Shown: positions 1 through 7,714, counted from the stretch's first letter. The stretch is DNA of 13,680 nt from Campylobacterales bacterium (GCA_027067015.1 JAMOMS010000107.1:1-13680); one strand, 5' to 3'. Notes: a model not told the origin generated them from the letters alone. Translations and numbers: made by a program.

Positions 1-2
1 AT

Positions 3-302
3 AACCGTGACGCGCGAATGCTCAACATTCCCCGCAACCGCGCCACGCTGGAGTGGACGCTTTACCCCCTGGAGGGTTTGAGCCTGCTCTTTGGGGCCGA
101 GTATGCCGACAAACGCCCCGCCTACGGCGGCGAGACGGCGGACAGCTATACTTTGTGCCGGGCCGTTGTCTCCTATGATACCGGCCGTTTTGGCACCTTC
201 TATCTCAAAGGTGACAACATCTTTGACGAAGATTACACCCTGGTACCCGGTTACAATACCGAAGGGGCCAAGGTTTATGCGGGTTGGAGATACCGGTATT
301 AA
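3..302 (+). CDS. TonB-dependent outer-membrane receptor, BtuB-like, C-terminal fragment
   Basis: This is the 3' end of a gene cut by the window edge; the frame is open from the first bases to a TAA at 300-302. The 99 residues alternate short beta strands and turns, with strands such as LEWTLYPLEGLSLLFGAEY and TFYLKGDNIFDEDY. The ending is typical of TonB-dependent barrels: a 'DN-FD-DY' strand, a 'P-GYNTEG' turn and a final strand closing on aromatic residues (GWRYRY). The GYNTEG turn followed by the last strand is very like the end of the vitamin B12 receptor BtuB, so cobalamin or a similar corrinoid is the best guess for the ligand. The plug and TonB box lie outside the window, so another ligand (siderophore, heme) is possible. 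The neighbouring metE, the B12-independent methionine synthase, gives weak contextual support for B12. Confidence 0.8.
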   Translation, partial: NRDARMLNIPRNRATLEWTLYPLEGLSLLFGAEYADKRPAYGGETADSYTLCRAVVSYDTGRFGTFYLKGDNIFDEDYTLVPGYNTEGAKVYAGWRYRY

Positions 303-305
303 GTC

Positions 306-632
306 ATGAGACGGGTTTTGGGATTTGGCAAAAACTACTTTACGCTGGCGGCGATTCAGGCCTATAGCGCCCAGGCTGTGCGCCTGCGGGCCGAACGCGC
401 CTTTTTGGATGTGTCGCTGGGCGTAAGGCGGTTTGCCGACCGGGCGGATGAAGAGGAGCAACCCCCTCCCGATACGCCGGTCTGCTCCTTTTCCTCCCTG
501 AATGCCAACCCCTGCCACTGCAACTGCTTTTTCAGGCGCCGGGCCTGGTTGCTTTTGCACCTGAGCCGACTGCGTAAACGTCCCGCCTGCCGTTGCCGCT
601 ACACCAAAACGGGGCTTGCCCCGCCTTTTTGA
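306..632 (+). CDS. Uncertain Cys/Arg-rich small protein
   Basis: This 108-codon ORF starts with ATG three bases after the receptor stop codon. It has no clear Shine-Dalgarno of its own (the nearest GGAG is at 287-290, too far), so it would depend on translational coupling. The stop at 630-632 lies in the T-tract of a probable terminator, as expected for the last gene of an operon. Codon choice (GCC, CTG, GCG, CGC) resembles the neighbours. The first 50 residues look like a normal amphipathic helical segment. A Pro-rich linker follows, then a Cys/Arg-rich tail with CHCNC near residues 70-74 and CRC near residues 96-98. The spaced cysteines could bind metal, but I do not recognise the family. 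It may instead be a non-coding leader or a decayed gene. Confidence 0.4.
   Translation: MRRVLGFGKNYFTLAAIQAYSAQAVRLRAERAFLDVSLGVRRFADRADEEEQPPPDTPVCSFSSLNANPCHCNCFFRRRAWLLLHLSRLRKRPACRCRYTKTGLAPPF
606..630 (+). terminator. Probable Rho-independent terminator upstream of metE
   Basis: A GC stem CGGGG/CCCCG (610-614 with 619-623) closes on a CTTG loop. It is preceded by AAAA and followed by CC and a run of five T, then a second run of seven T at 637-643. It would end transcripts from the TonB receptor operon. The stem is only five pairs and two C separate it from the T run, so efficiency is uncertain. Confidence 0.6.
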
Positions 633-709
633 TCTCTTTTTTTCCGTTCAAACCATACTGTTAATAAACCATTTCAACGGCTGGTCGGCCGTATTCTGAA
701 AAAAGAGAT
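632..709 (+). promoter_or_regulatory. metE leader/promoter region with long inverted repeat
   Basis: The stretch between the terminator and metE holds an inverted repeat. ATCTC plus seven T plus C (632-644) is complementary to G plus six A plus GAGAT (698-709), giving 12 pairs with one bulged T. Inside it is a smaller hairpin, ACGGC/GCCGT (677-681 with 688-692). The 7-base direct repeat AAACCAT occurs at 650-656 and 666-672. The outer stem ends just before the metE Shine-Dalgarno AAAGGA (713-718). Possible -10 boxes are TAATAA near 661 (preceded by TGT) and TATTCT at 692-697; neither has a good -35. The repeat could be leader RNA structure or part of a regulator site. The function is inferred only. 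Confidence 0.4.
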
Positions 710-724
710 GAGAAAGGATTGTCA

Positions 725-3019
725 ATGTCTACTGTAAAAACCTGGGTAACCGGATTTCCGCGAATCGGTGAGCAACGTGAGCTCAAAAAGACGCTGGAAA
801 GCTACTGGCGCGGCGAAGCGGATCGCGACGCTCTTTATGCGTGCGCCGATATGCTTAAAAAACGCCACTGGGAGTATCAAAAATCTGCGGGAATCGACGC
901 GGTAAGCGTCAACGACTTCTCCTTTTACGATCAGACCCTGGATATGATCGAGATGCTGGGCCTGACGCCTGATCGTTTTAAAGATATTAAAGACGATCTG
1001 GATCGCTACTTCGCCATGGCCCGGGGGGACAAAACCCATACCGCCATGGAGATGACCAAGTGGTTCAATACCAACTATCACTACATCGTACCCGAACTGC
1101 GTGCCGGCATGACGTGGCGTATCAACATCGAAAAGATCGCCGATGAGTACAAGGCGGCCAAAGCCCTGGGCGTGAGCCCCAAAATCAACCTGATCGGCCC
1201 CTTCACCTTCCTGGCCAACGCCAAGCGTTCCGACCGGCCCGACGCCGAAGACGCACTGGCCCTGTTTGACGAGATTCTGCCCGCCTATGAGGCACTTCTT
1301 GGCGAGATAGCCAAACTGGACGATCATGTCACCGTTCAGATGGAAGAACCCGTGTTCGTGACCGACAAAGTGGCGAAAATCACGTTGCTGATCAAACAGG
1401 CCTATACCCGTTTGGCACAGGCCGCCAAAAATATCGATCTGTATGTCGTGACCTATTTTGATCATGCCGCAGAATCAGTCGGTCAGCTGGTTCAGACTCC
1501 TATCAAGGGTATCGGTCTTGATTTTGTCTACGGCGAAAAGAACATGGAGGCTTTGGAGCTGATCGGCGATTCCGATAAAACCCTTGTCGCCGGCGTGATT
1601 GACGGGCGCAATATCTGGGTCAGCGACCTGGAGGCCAAAAAGAGCCTGCTTGATCAGATTGCCGATCGCGTGGCGACAAATCGGATCATCGTCGGCACCT
1701 CCTGTTCACTCCTTCATGTGCCCTATACCCTGCGCTATGAAGAGAAGATGGACGCTTCGCTGAAATCGTGGCTGGCCTACGCGGTGGAGAAACTGGATGA
1801 ACTGAGCCTGTTGGCGACCCTCTTTTTCGACGGGGCGGCCTCTTTGCAAAGCGAAGCGGCGATGCGATATGCCCAAAACCGTGAGGCCAACGCCACCCGC
1901 CGCAGTTCCGAACAGATCCACGACAAGGCGGTGGCCGAGCGGATGGCCGGCATTGACGCGCTTAAAAAACAGCGCGAACCCTTTGCCGAGCGCATCAAGG
2001 TACAGCACGAGCGCTTCGGGTATCCCGAGCTGTGTACCACCACCATCGGCAGTTTCCCCCAAACCCCCGAGGTGCGCACGGCACGCCGGGACTTTAAAAA
2101 CGGCGCCATCACCGAAGAGGCTTATATTGAAAAAATGAAGGGTTTTATTAAAGAGTGCGTGGCGTTCCAGGAAGAGATCGATCTGGAAGTGCTGGTTCAC
2201 GGTGAGTTTGAACGCAACGACATGGTGGAGTATTTCGGCGAACAGCTCAAAGGGGTGGGATTTAGCCAAAACGGCTGGGTGCAAAGTTACGGCAGTCGCT
2301 GTGTCAAACCCCCCATCATCTACGGTGACGTCAGCCGCCCCGAGCCCATGACGGTTTTTTGGAGTACCTTCGCCCAAAGCCTGACCGACAGACCGATGAA
2401 AGGGATGCTCACCGGCCCCGTGACCATTCTGAACTGGTCATTCGTGCGTGACGACCAGCCACGCAGTGAAACCTGCTATCAGATCGCCCTGGCGATCCGA
2501 GACGAAGTAGATGACCTGCAAAAAGCGGGTATCAAGATGATTCAGGTGGACGAGGCGGCTTTTAAAGAGGGGTATCCTTTAAGAAAAGTCAACCGCCCCG
2601 CCTATGAGAAGTTCGCGCTGGAGAGCTTCTGGATCACCACCAACGTGGCCGAGACCGATACGCAGATCCATACCCATATGTGCTACAGCGACTTTAACGA
2701 TATCATCGACACCATCGAGGCGATGGACGCGGATGTGATCTCTATTGAGACGGCCCGAAGCGGCAACATCCTGCTCAAAGTCTTCGAGCGCCACGGCTAC
2801 AAAAAAGAGGTAGGCCCCGGTGTTTACGACATCCACTCTCCCCGTGTACCCAGCGTGGAAGAGATCGAGAAGCAGATTCGTTCTTTGCTGGAAGTTTTGC
2901 CGGCCAGACAGCTGTGGATCAACCCCGACTGCGGTCTGAAGACACGCCGGTGGGAAGAGGTGAAACCGAGCCTGAAAAATATGGTGGAAGCGACCAAAAA
3001 GGTGCGCCAAAGCCTTTAA
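725..3019 (+). CDS. metE: Cobalamin-independent methionine synthase MetE
   Basis: This cytosolic enzyme transfers the methyl group of methyltetrahydrofolate (polyglutamate) to homocysteine, the last step of methionine synthesis, without B12. At 764 residues it is full length. The N-terminal half starts with FPRIGEQRELKK (residues 11-22) and holds MTKWFNTNYHYIVPE (110-124). The catalytic half starts near TTTIGSFPQT and holds VHGEFERNDMVEYFGE, LTGPVTILNWSF and IQVDEAAFKEGYPLR. The zinc ligands known from E. coli (H641, C643, E665, C726) appear here as H651, C653, E675 and C736, all shifted by exactly ten. I chose ATG 725 because AAAGGA at 713-718 lies seven bases upstream. A TTG two codons earlier (719) would sit almost on the Shine-Dalgarno. 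The stop overlaps the stop of the convergent channel gene. Confidence 0.97.
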   Translation: MSTVKTWVTGFPRIGEQRELKKTLESYWRGEADRDALYACADMLKKRHWEYQKSAGIDAVSVNDFSFYDQTLDMIEMLGLTPDRFKDIKDDLDRYFAMARGDKTHTAMEMTKWFNTNYHYIVPELRAGMTWRINIEKIADEYKAAKALGVSPKINLIGPFTFLANAKRSDRPDAEDALALFDEILPAYEALLGEIAKLDDHVTVQMEEPVFVTDKVAKITLLIKQAYTRLAQAAKNIDLYVVTYFDHAAESVGQLVQTPIKGIGLDFVYGEKNMEALELIGDSDKTLVAGVIDGRNIWVSDLEAKKSLLDQIADRVATNRIIVGTSCSLLHVPYTLRYEEKMDASLKSWLAYAVEKLDELSLLATLFFDGAASLQSEAAMRYAQNREANATRRSSEQIHDKAVAERMAGIDALKKQREPFAERIKVQHERFGYPELCTTTIGSFPQTPEVRTARRDFKNGAITEEAYIEKMKGFIKECVAFQEEIDLEVLVHGEFERNDMVEYFGEQLKGVGFSQNGWVQSYGSRCVKPPIIYGDVSRPEPMTVFWSTFAQSLTDRPMKGMLTGPVTILNWSFVRDDQPRSETCYQIALAIRDEVDDLQKAGIKMIQVDEAAFKEGYPLRKVNRPAYEKFALESFWITTNVAETDTQIHTHMCYSDFNDIIDTIEAMDADVISIETARSGNILLKVFERHGYKKEVGPGVYDIHSPRVPSVEEIEKQIRSLLEVLPARQLWINPDCGLKTRRWEEVKPSLKNMVEATKKVRQSL

Positions 3020-4335
3020 GGTTTCAGTACGTCGGGCTGATCGCTAAAGGTTTTCAGCCCCGCCGTAAGCAGGAGCGTCTGACGCTGGGTGAAGATTTCG
3101 CTCTCAAGTACGCTCTCTTTGGCGCGGGCCGAGGCCAGGTCTGCGGTGGCTCGGCTCAACTCATCGGCCGAGGCGAGGCGGTTTTCAAACCGCCCTTTCG
3201 TCAAGCGCCAGTACGCCTCCCTGGCGACTCTCTCTTTTTGGGCGCTTGCGACTCTCTTTTGCAGGGTCTTCAGTCGCAAATAGGCGTTTTTTACTTCCGC
3301 TTTGATCCGGTTTTCATAATCATTGACAAGCCATTGCCGGGATAGGGCCTGCGCTCTGGCCGCTTCGATCGTATAACGGTCACTGCCGCCGTGAAAGAGG
3401 TTCCACGATACGGTACCGCCCACATAGCTGAGGTCGGCGTTGGTGTAGCCGTCGCCGTCAAGGGCCGGGGAGTCTCCCTGCCTGGCCAGTGCCGCTGTGA
3501 AGATAACGGTGGGATAGAGGCGGCTTTTGGCAAGAGTAATGCCGTTTTGGGAGCGTGCGACCTCTTGTCGCAGTGCCGCCAGGTCTTCGCGGTTATTTAT
3601 CGCATCCCGCAACAATTTTTTTAGAGAAAGCGGGGTTTTGTTTTTGGGTAGGGGATCGATCTTTCCAACCGGTCGTCCCAGCAGGGCGCTTAGACGGTTA
3701 AGAAGGCTCTCTTTTTGGCTTTTTGCCTCGGCCAGATCGGCTTCAAAACGGTAGGTTTGGGCTTCGATATTGTAGAGCTCGGAGGGCGGAATGAGACCGG
3801 TTTCGTAAAGCCCCTTTGCCTTTTTGTATGCCGCTTTGATGGCTTTCAGCGCCGCTTTTTGGGCTTTGATAGCGGCTTTTTGGGCTGTGACGGCTCCATA
3901 AAGACGCGCCGTTTGCAGGTAGAGGTTGCGTTTGGCGTCAAGTCGTTTTAACCGGGCGATGGCCTCTCCCAGTTTACTCTCTTTGATTTTGGCGCTGAGC
4001 GCGTAGCCGGTAAAGAGCGGGTAACTGAGCCTGAGCGATCCGTTAAAAGGGGTGTCGCTTCCCATGGGCAGGGCGTCGGTGGGGGTTGGCAGGGCGGGGA
4101 AGTGTAGGTACATCACCGGGGTCTCTTTGAGCCGGGCGGCGCTGAAATCAAGATCGAGTCGCGGCAGGGTCTCGGCCCGCTCGGCGCGACTTTGCAGTGC
4201 GGCGGCACGCTCATTTTCACGGAGACTTTGCATAAGGGCCGATTTATCCAGGGCCCGTAATATTTGGGAATAACTTTCGGCATGGGCCGAAAGCCCGGCG
4301 GCAAGCAGTAAAATGATGAGCCGATCGCGTCTCAT
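3016..4335 (-). CDS. TolC-family outer-membrane efflux channel
   Basis: This 439-residue protein is the outer-membrane and periplasmic channel of a tripartite efflux pump. A signal peptide is visible (basic MRRDR, then LIILLLAAGLSAHA, cleavage expected after AHA at residue 19). The mature part shows the duplicated TolC plan: long Ala/Lys/Glu-rich coiled-coil helices and two short barrel segments. One barrel segment is near residues 100-112 (LRLSYPLFTGYAL) and the other near 300-320 (GGTVSWNLFHGG). The LSYPLFTG and SWNLFHGG motifs are typical of the family. It is the last gene of the efflux operon; its ATG overlaps the stop of the MFS gene (ATGA), and AGGAG lies six bases upstream. The 3' end runs into metE with overlapping stop codons and no visible terminator. 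The substrate is unknown. Confidence 0.93.
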   Translation of the reverse strand: MRRDRLIILLLAAGLSAHAESYSQILRALDKSALMQSLRENERAAALQSRAERAETLPRLDLDFSAARLKETPVMYLHFPALPTPTDALPMGSDTPFNGSLRLSYPLFTGYALSAKIKESKLGEAIARLKRLDAKRNLYLQTARLYGAVTAQKAAIKAQKAALKAIKAAYKKAKGLYETGLIPPSELYNIEAQTYRFEADLAEAKSQKESLLNRLSALLGRPVGKIDPLPKNKTPLSLKKLLRDAINNREDLAALRQEVARSQNGITLAKSRLYPTVIFTAALARQGDSPALDGDGYTNADLSYVGGTVSWNLFHGGSDRYTIEAARAQALSRQWLVNDYENRIKAEVKNAYLRLKTLQKRVASAQKERVAREAYWRLTKGRFENRLASADELSRATADLASARAKESVLESEIFTQRQTLLLTAGLKTFSDQPDVLKP

Positions 4336-5882
4336 GGGTTGCTCCTGGAAAATGGGTTCTTGATAAAAAGGGCTGTCACAAACAGGGCGCCGAAAACGCC
4401 CCAGTAGGCGGCGTGCATAAAGGTGTTGTAAAAGCCGTAGTTGGCGCTCATGAAAGTTTCATACCCCTCAAATATCGCTTTGGCGCGGGCCGGATCGATA
4501 AAGAGGGTATCGGATAAGCGTGAGAGATAGGCGTTGAGATAGTCGGGATTTTGCCACTCCTCCATCCGCAAAAAGGCCAGGTTTTTGTAATACTCCATGT
4601 TGTTGGTAGCCAGCGCCGTGCCGAAACTGCCGCCGACAAAGCGAAAATAGTCCATCAGCACAATAGCCAGTTCCCCTTTTTCCTGCGGGGCGTTTTGCAT
4701 CACCATGGCGGTGACGGGGGCGAAAAAGAGTCCCATGCCGATGCCGAAAGGAATGGTAAGAAGCATCGCCTGACTCAGGGGAGTGTAGTAGTTAAGATGA
4801 GGCATCAAAAAGAGCGAAGCTGTCACATAGACCGCCGTGGCCAGCGCCACGGTTTTTTTGGCCCCGATTTTATCCGAGAGTATGCCCGCCGCCGGGGAGA
4901 AGATCCCAATGAAGACGGCAAACGCGAAGACGGCAATGCCGGCATCAAGGGTGGGAAGGCGCTTGATGTGCTCGTAATAGACCGGCAGAAGATAAAAATA
5001 TTGGTACATTGAAAAGCCCAGGATGAAAAAGTAGATCATGATGCTGTTGGCAAAGAGGCTGTTTTTAAAGAGTGAAAAGTCGATCAGTTGATGGCGCCCG
5101 TGAAGTTCTGCAAGCAGATAAAAAAGAAAGGCGATGACGGTAACACATAAAAGCGCGCCGATAAGACGGCTGTTGAACCATCCGAACTGTTGGCCTTTGG
5201 AGAGCATGATAAGCAGGGCGACGGTGGAGAGTGCGAGGAAAAAGAAGCTGATAAGATTGAAAGGCAGTTTTTGAAAGCGGTGCTCTTTGGGCAGGTACAA
5301 AAGCCCGGCGATCACAAGCAAAAGCCCCACGGGTACGTTGATAAAAAAGACCATGCGCCAGTTGTAGTACTCGGTCAGATAGCCGCCGATGGTGGGGCCG
5401 AGCGCCGGGGCGAAACTGACGCCAAGGCCGTAGATGCCCATGGCCAACCCCTTCTGGCTGGGCGGAAAGTAGCCAAAGATCATGATATGGCTGGTGACCA
5501 TAATGAGCGCTTCGCCGCTACCTTGTAAGATGCGAAAGAGAATGATCTGCGCCAGGGTTGTCGAAAGGCCGCAGGCCAAAGAAGCGACGGTAAAGAGGGC
5601 CACGCCACCCAGAAAAACCGCTTTGGCACCAAAACGTTTAATAAGCCACTCGGTCCCCAGCAGGGCGATGGCCGCGGCCACCATGTAGCTGGTGATGATC
5701 CACTGTACCCCGTACATATCGGTAGAGAGCGGCCCGGTGAGCTTGGGGACAATGACGTCTACCACCGTGGTGTCCAAAATGGCCATGAAAGCCCCGGTCA
5801 TCACGATGACAGAATACAGAGCGCGCTGGGAAGGGGTGATCTCCCACGGGGCGCGTTCTGAGGGGGTAGTGCTTTGGCTCAT
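4332..5882 (-). CDS. MFS multidrug efflux pump, DHA2 (EmrB/QacA) family
   Basis: This 516-residue inner-membrane H+ antiporter is predicted to have 14 transmembrane segments. Family motifs are in order: LDTTVVDVIVPKL in TM1 (residues 36-48), the motif A-like WLIKRFGAK (79-87) in the loop after TM2, the antiporter motif C in TM5 (GLGVSFAPALGPTIGGYL, 152-169), and YNWRMVFFINVPVG (173-186) leading into TM6. This order and length match EmrB, which works with an EmrA-type adaptor and a TolC-type channel. Both partners flank it here, with 4-base ATGA overlaps at each end, so the three are probably made together. An AGAGGG Shine-Dalgarno precedes the ATG. Substrates cannot be read from sequence; hydrophobic drugs, uncouplers, bile-like compounds or siderophores are all possible for this family. 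Confidence 0.95.
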   Translation of the reverse strand: MSQSTTPSERAPWEITPSQRALYSVIVMTGAFMAILDTTVVDVIVPKLTGPLSTDMYGVQWIITSYMVAAAIALLGTEWLIKRFGAKAVFLGGVALFTVASLACGLSTTLAQIILFRILQGSGEALIMVTSHIMIFGYFPPSQKGLAMGIYGLGVSFAPALGPTIGGYLTEYYNWRMVFFINVPVGLLLVIAGLLYLPKEHRFQKLPFNLISFFFLALSTVALLIMLSKGQQFGWFNSRLIGALLCVTVIAFLFYLLAELHGRHQLIDFSLFKNSLFANSIMIYFFILGFSMYQYFYLLPVYYEHIKRLPTLDAGIAVFAFAVFIGIFSPAAGILSDKIGAKKTVALATAVYVTASLFLMPHLNYYTPLSQAMLLTIPFGIGMGLFFAPVTAMVMQNAPQEKGELAIVLMDYFRFVGGSFGTALATNNMEYYKNLAFLRMEEWQNPDYLNAYLSRLSDTLFIDPARAKAIFEGYETFMSANYGFYNTFMHAAYWGVFGALFVTALFIKNPFSRSNP

Positions 5883-6997
5883 TCTTCCCTCTTAATAGCC
5901 ACCGTCGCGCCCATGCCCGCCCGAAGGCCTTTGACGCTCTCAAGTCGAATCCGTACGGCAAAGCGCTGATCAAGCTTGGTGAATTCGCCGCTTGCGATGT
6001 CCCTGGGTACCAGGCTGAAGGTGGCGGCGGAGGTGGGGGCGATGGACTCGACCGTGCCCGCGATCTTTTTGCCTTTGAGGGCGTCGGGTTTGATGAGGGC
6101 CTTGCAACCGGGATGCACGCCTTCCATCTTCTTTTCAGAAAGCAGTACTTCGCAATAGAGCGCCTGGGGATCGGTGAGGGCATAGACGGGGGTGCCCGCC
6201 CTCACAACCCTGGGCGCGTCAATGAATTTTTTGGCGATAATGCCGTCAAAAGGGGCTTTGAGGGTGGTATAGGCGATTTGATTGTCAACCTCTTCGAGGG
6301 ATTTGCTTAGCGCTGTTAGCCGTTCGCTTTGGGATTGAATCTTTTTGGCCAGTTCTTCGGCCTTTTTTCGGTTGGCCTCTTTGACCGCAAGCGCTTTTTG
6401 GCTCTTTTGGCCGATTTGCCGCAGGGCGGCAAGCTCTTGTTTAAGCGCTCTGATCTCATCCTGCGCCGCTTTGTCTTGTGCGGACACTTTTTCATAGTCG
6501 GCGGGGGCGATAAGCGATTGATCGAGCAGTTTTTTATAGCGCAGGGCATCCCGGTGCACTGTTTGGGCCCGGGCTTTGGCCGCGGCGATATGCGCGACAA
6601 GAGCTGACATTTTGCTCTGGAGGCTTTGGGTCTCTTTACGCGCTATCTGGGCGTCAAGCGCGAGCGTGGTTTGGATGCGCCCGTGCTGAATTTTTAGCGC
6701 CTCTATGCTCTTTTGAAGTGCCCGCTTTTCATGCTCAAGGCGCTCTTTTGCGAGCAGAAAATCTTTGGGATCGATACGGGCCAATACGTCGCCTTGTTTG
6801 ACGGGGGCATTGGGCTCTTTGAGCATACGCACCACCTTGCCGTCCACTTTGAAAGCCAGCAGGGCCAGGCGGTCGCTCTTAATGAACGCGGCGTCGCTGA
6901 CGGCGTTGACGCTACGGTAGTGCAGATAGTCAAATCCCATCCAGGCAATGAGCACGATAAGGGCTATGATAATAAACGTGCCGATCCGTTTATTCAT
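5879..6997 (-). CDS. HlyD/EmrA-family periplasmic membrane fusion protein
   Basis: This adaptor links the inner-membrane MFS pump to the outer-membrane channel. It has a short cytoplasmic N-terminus and one TM helix (residues 7-24, FIIIALIVLIAWMGF). A first lipoyl half follows (about 45-78, with VKQGDVLARIDP), then a long helical hairpin rich in Lys, Ala, Glu and Gln (about 80-240). The second lipoyl half is APFDGIIAKKF (248-258), and a beta-barrel domain ends with LRAGMGATVAI (358-368). An in-frame start 17 codons upstream (7048) exists. I chose ATG 6997 (372 residues) because AGGA lies six bases before it, the membrane anchor follows directly, and the longer version would read through an operator-like palindrome. 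It is the first gene of the efflux operon. Confidence 0.93.
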   Translation of the reverse strand: MNKRIGTFIIIALIVLIAWMGFDYLHYRSVNAVSDAAFIKSDRLALLAFKVDGKVVRMLKEPNAPVKQGDVLARIDPKDFLLAKERLEHEKRALQKSIEALKIQHGRIQTTLALDAQIARKETQSLQSKMSALVAHIAAAKARAQTVHRDALRYKKLLDQSLIAPADYEKVSAQDKAAQDEIRALKQELAALRQIGQKSQKALAVKEANRKKAEELAKKIQSQSERLTALSKSLEEVDNQIAYTTLKAPFDGIIAKKFIDAPRVVRAGTPVYALTDPQALYCEVLLSEKKMEGVHPGCKALIKPDALKGKKIAGTVESIAPTSAATFSLVPRDIASGEFTKLDQRFAVRIRLESVKGLRAGMGATVAIKREE

Positions 6998-7011
6998 ACG
7001 AATTCCTGAAA

Positions 7012-7026
7012 ATGAATTAAATTCAT
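7012..7026. promoter_or_regulatory. Probable TetR operator O1 (efflux side)
   Basis: This is a perfect 15-base inverted repeat, ATGAATT-A-AATTCAT, 14 bases before the chosen start of the fusion-protein gene, in the region divergent from tetR. Size, symmetry and position are usual for TetR-family operators. It shares 10 of 15 positions with a second palindrome at 7059-7073. The TTTAAT inside it (read on the - strand) could be part of a -10 box for the efflux operon. The sequence pattern is direct; TetR binding is inferred. Confidence 0.6.
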
Positions 7027-7058
7027 CAAAATGGTATCTAACGCTCAATTAAGAACAT

Positions 7059-7073
7059 CTGATTTACAATCAG
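7059..7073. promoter_or_regulatory. Probable TetR operator O2 (tetR side), over tetR -10
   Basis: This is a perfect 15-base inverted repeat, CTGATT-TAC-AATCAG, centred 47 bases from O1. It contains TACAAT (7065-7070), the best -10 candidate for tetR, so binding would block tetR transcription (autoregulation). No good -35 is visible. Aligned with O1 it gives the symmetric consensus nTGAnTTAnAnTCAn. Confidence 0.55.
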
Positions 7074-7103
7074 TAGACGCAAAAAACCAAAAGGAGCGGG
7101 CCG

Positions 7104-7697
7104 GTGAGATCGGCATGGCGTAAAAAGGTAACGGCCGCCAAACGGCAGATGGTACTGGAGACGGCGGCTCCCCTTTTTGAGAAGGAGGGGTATTCGGCCG
7201 TCAAAATGCAGGATATTGCCGGGGCCCTGGGTATTTCGGTCGGATCGCTCTATAAACTCTATCCTTCCAAAACGGCGCTTTATCACGCCTATGTCGGGCA
7301 CCAGATCGCCCTCTTTTTTCAAACTTTGCTAAAGCGTTGCGATGGGGTAGAGGAGGCCGAAGAGAGGCTCCGGCGCTTTGTGGCGCTTAAATTTGAAATA
7401 TTTCGTCAAAAGCGCAAGGCCATTGAGGATCCGGCGGTGGGAGATCCGCTCTTTTTCCTCAAACTCAATGTCAGGCAGGTTGAAGCCTCCCGGCCCATCT
7501 ACGCCTTTTTGGCCGACTGTTTTGAGCGACTGGCCCGATCAAAAGGGTTAAAAGAGCCAAACGGACTCAAAACCGCCTACCTTTTTAACGCCTTTACCAC
7601 CGGGTATGTGGAGTATTGGCTACACAACGGAGGTGATTTGGCCGATCTATCCCAAAAGGTGGTGGATACCTTTTTGCAAGGGATGGCTGACGATTAG
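7104..7697 (+). CDS. TetR/AcrR-family transcriptional regulator
   Basis: This 197-residue DNA-binding regulator is a probable ligand-responsive repressor of the divergent efflux operon. The N-terminal helix-turn-helix is clear: AAPLFEKEGYSAVKMQDIA (about residues 21-39) then GISVGSLYKLYPSKTALYHAY (43-63), the usual TetR pattern of helices 1 to 4. The C-terminal part is all-helical and would bind the inducer and form the dimer, but it has no recognisable subfamily motif. The start is GTG 7104, preceded by AAGGAG at 7091-7096 with seven bases of spacing. Head-to-head arrangement with a three-gene efflux operon, plus two palindromes between them, strongly suggests local and self-regulation. Confidence 0.93.
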   Translation: MRSAWRKKVTAAKRQMVLETAAPLFEKEGYSAVKMQDIAGALGISVGSLYKLYPSKTALYHAYVGHQIALFFQTLLKRCDGVEEAEERLRRFVALKFEIFRQKRKAIEDPAVGDPLFFLKLNVRQVEASRPIYAFLADCFERLARSKGLKEPNGLKTAYLFNAFTTGYVEYWLHNGGDLADLSQKVVDTFLQGMADD

Positions 7698-7714
7698 AGG
7701 CTCTTTGATATAAT
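7687..7714 (+). promoter_or_regulatory. Promoter for the 75-aa/chemoreceptor/HIT operon
   Basis: A perfect extended -10, TGATATAAT (TATAAT at 7709-7714), lies 20 bases before the GTG of the next gene. A weak -35 (CTGACG, 7687-7692) is 16 bases upstream, inside the last codons of tetR. Transcription should start near 7721, giving a very short leader with the Shine-Dalgarno AAGGGAG. Confidence 0.7.

Noticed and set aside
480..600. Possible cobalamin riboswitch before metE
   Set aside because: CTGCCACTGCAACTG (about 512-526) resembles the CTGCCCCCGCAACTG core, and a GAGCC...CCTGCC pattern follows, but the GGTGnnAATCC segment and a proper B12 box (AGCCnGGAGACCTGCC) are missing. A covariance-model search with RF00174 would decide.
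722..1465. 247-codon ORF on the - strand inside metE
   Set aside because: It is an antisense shadow of metE, with low-complexity Gly/His/Phe composition and no family motifs; metE is certain here. The same applies to 1706-2377 and 2579-3010.
5638..6183. 181-codon ORF on the - strand spanning the fusion-protein/MFS junction
   Set aside because: It is out of frame with both well-supported genes and has a Pro/Ser/Arg-rich composition typical of a shifted frame.
6998..7048. Seventeen-codon longer start for the fusion-protein gene
   Set aside because: The extra residues are not typical of the family, the stretch contains the O1 palindrome, and the internal ATG 6997 has a well-spaced AGGA.
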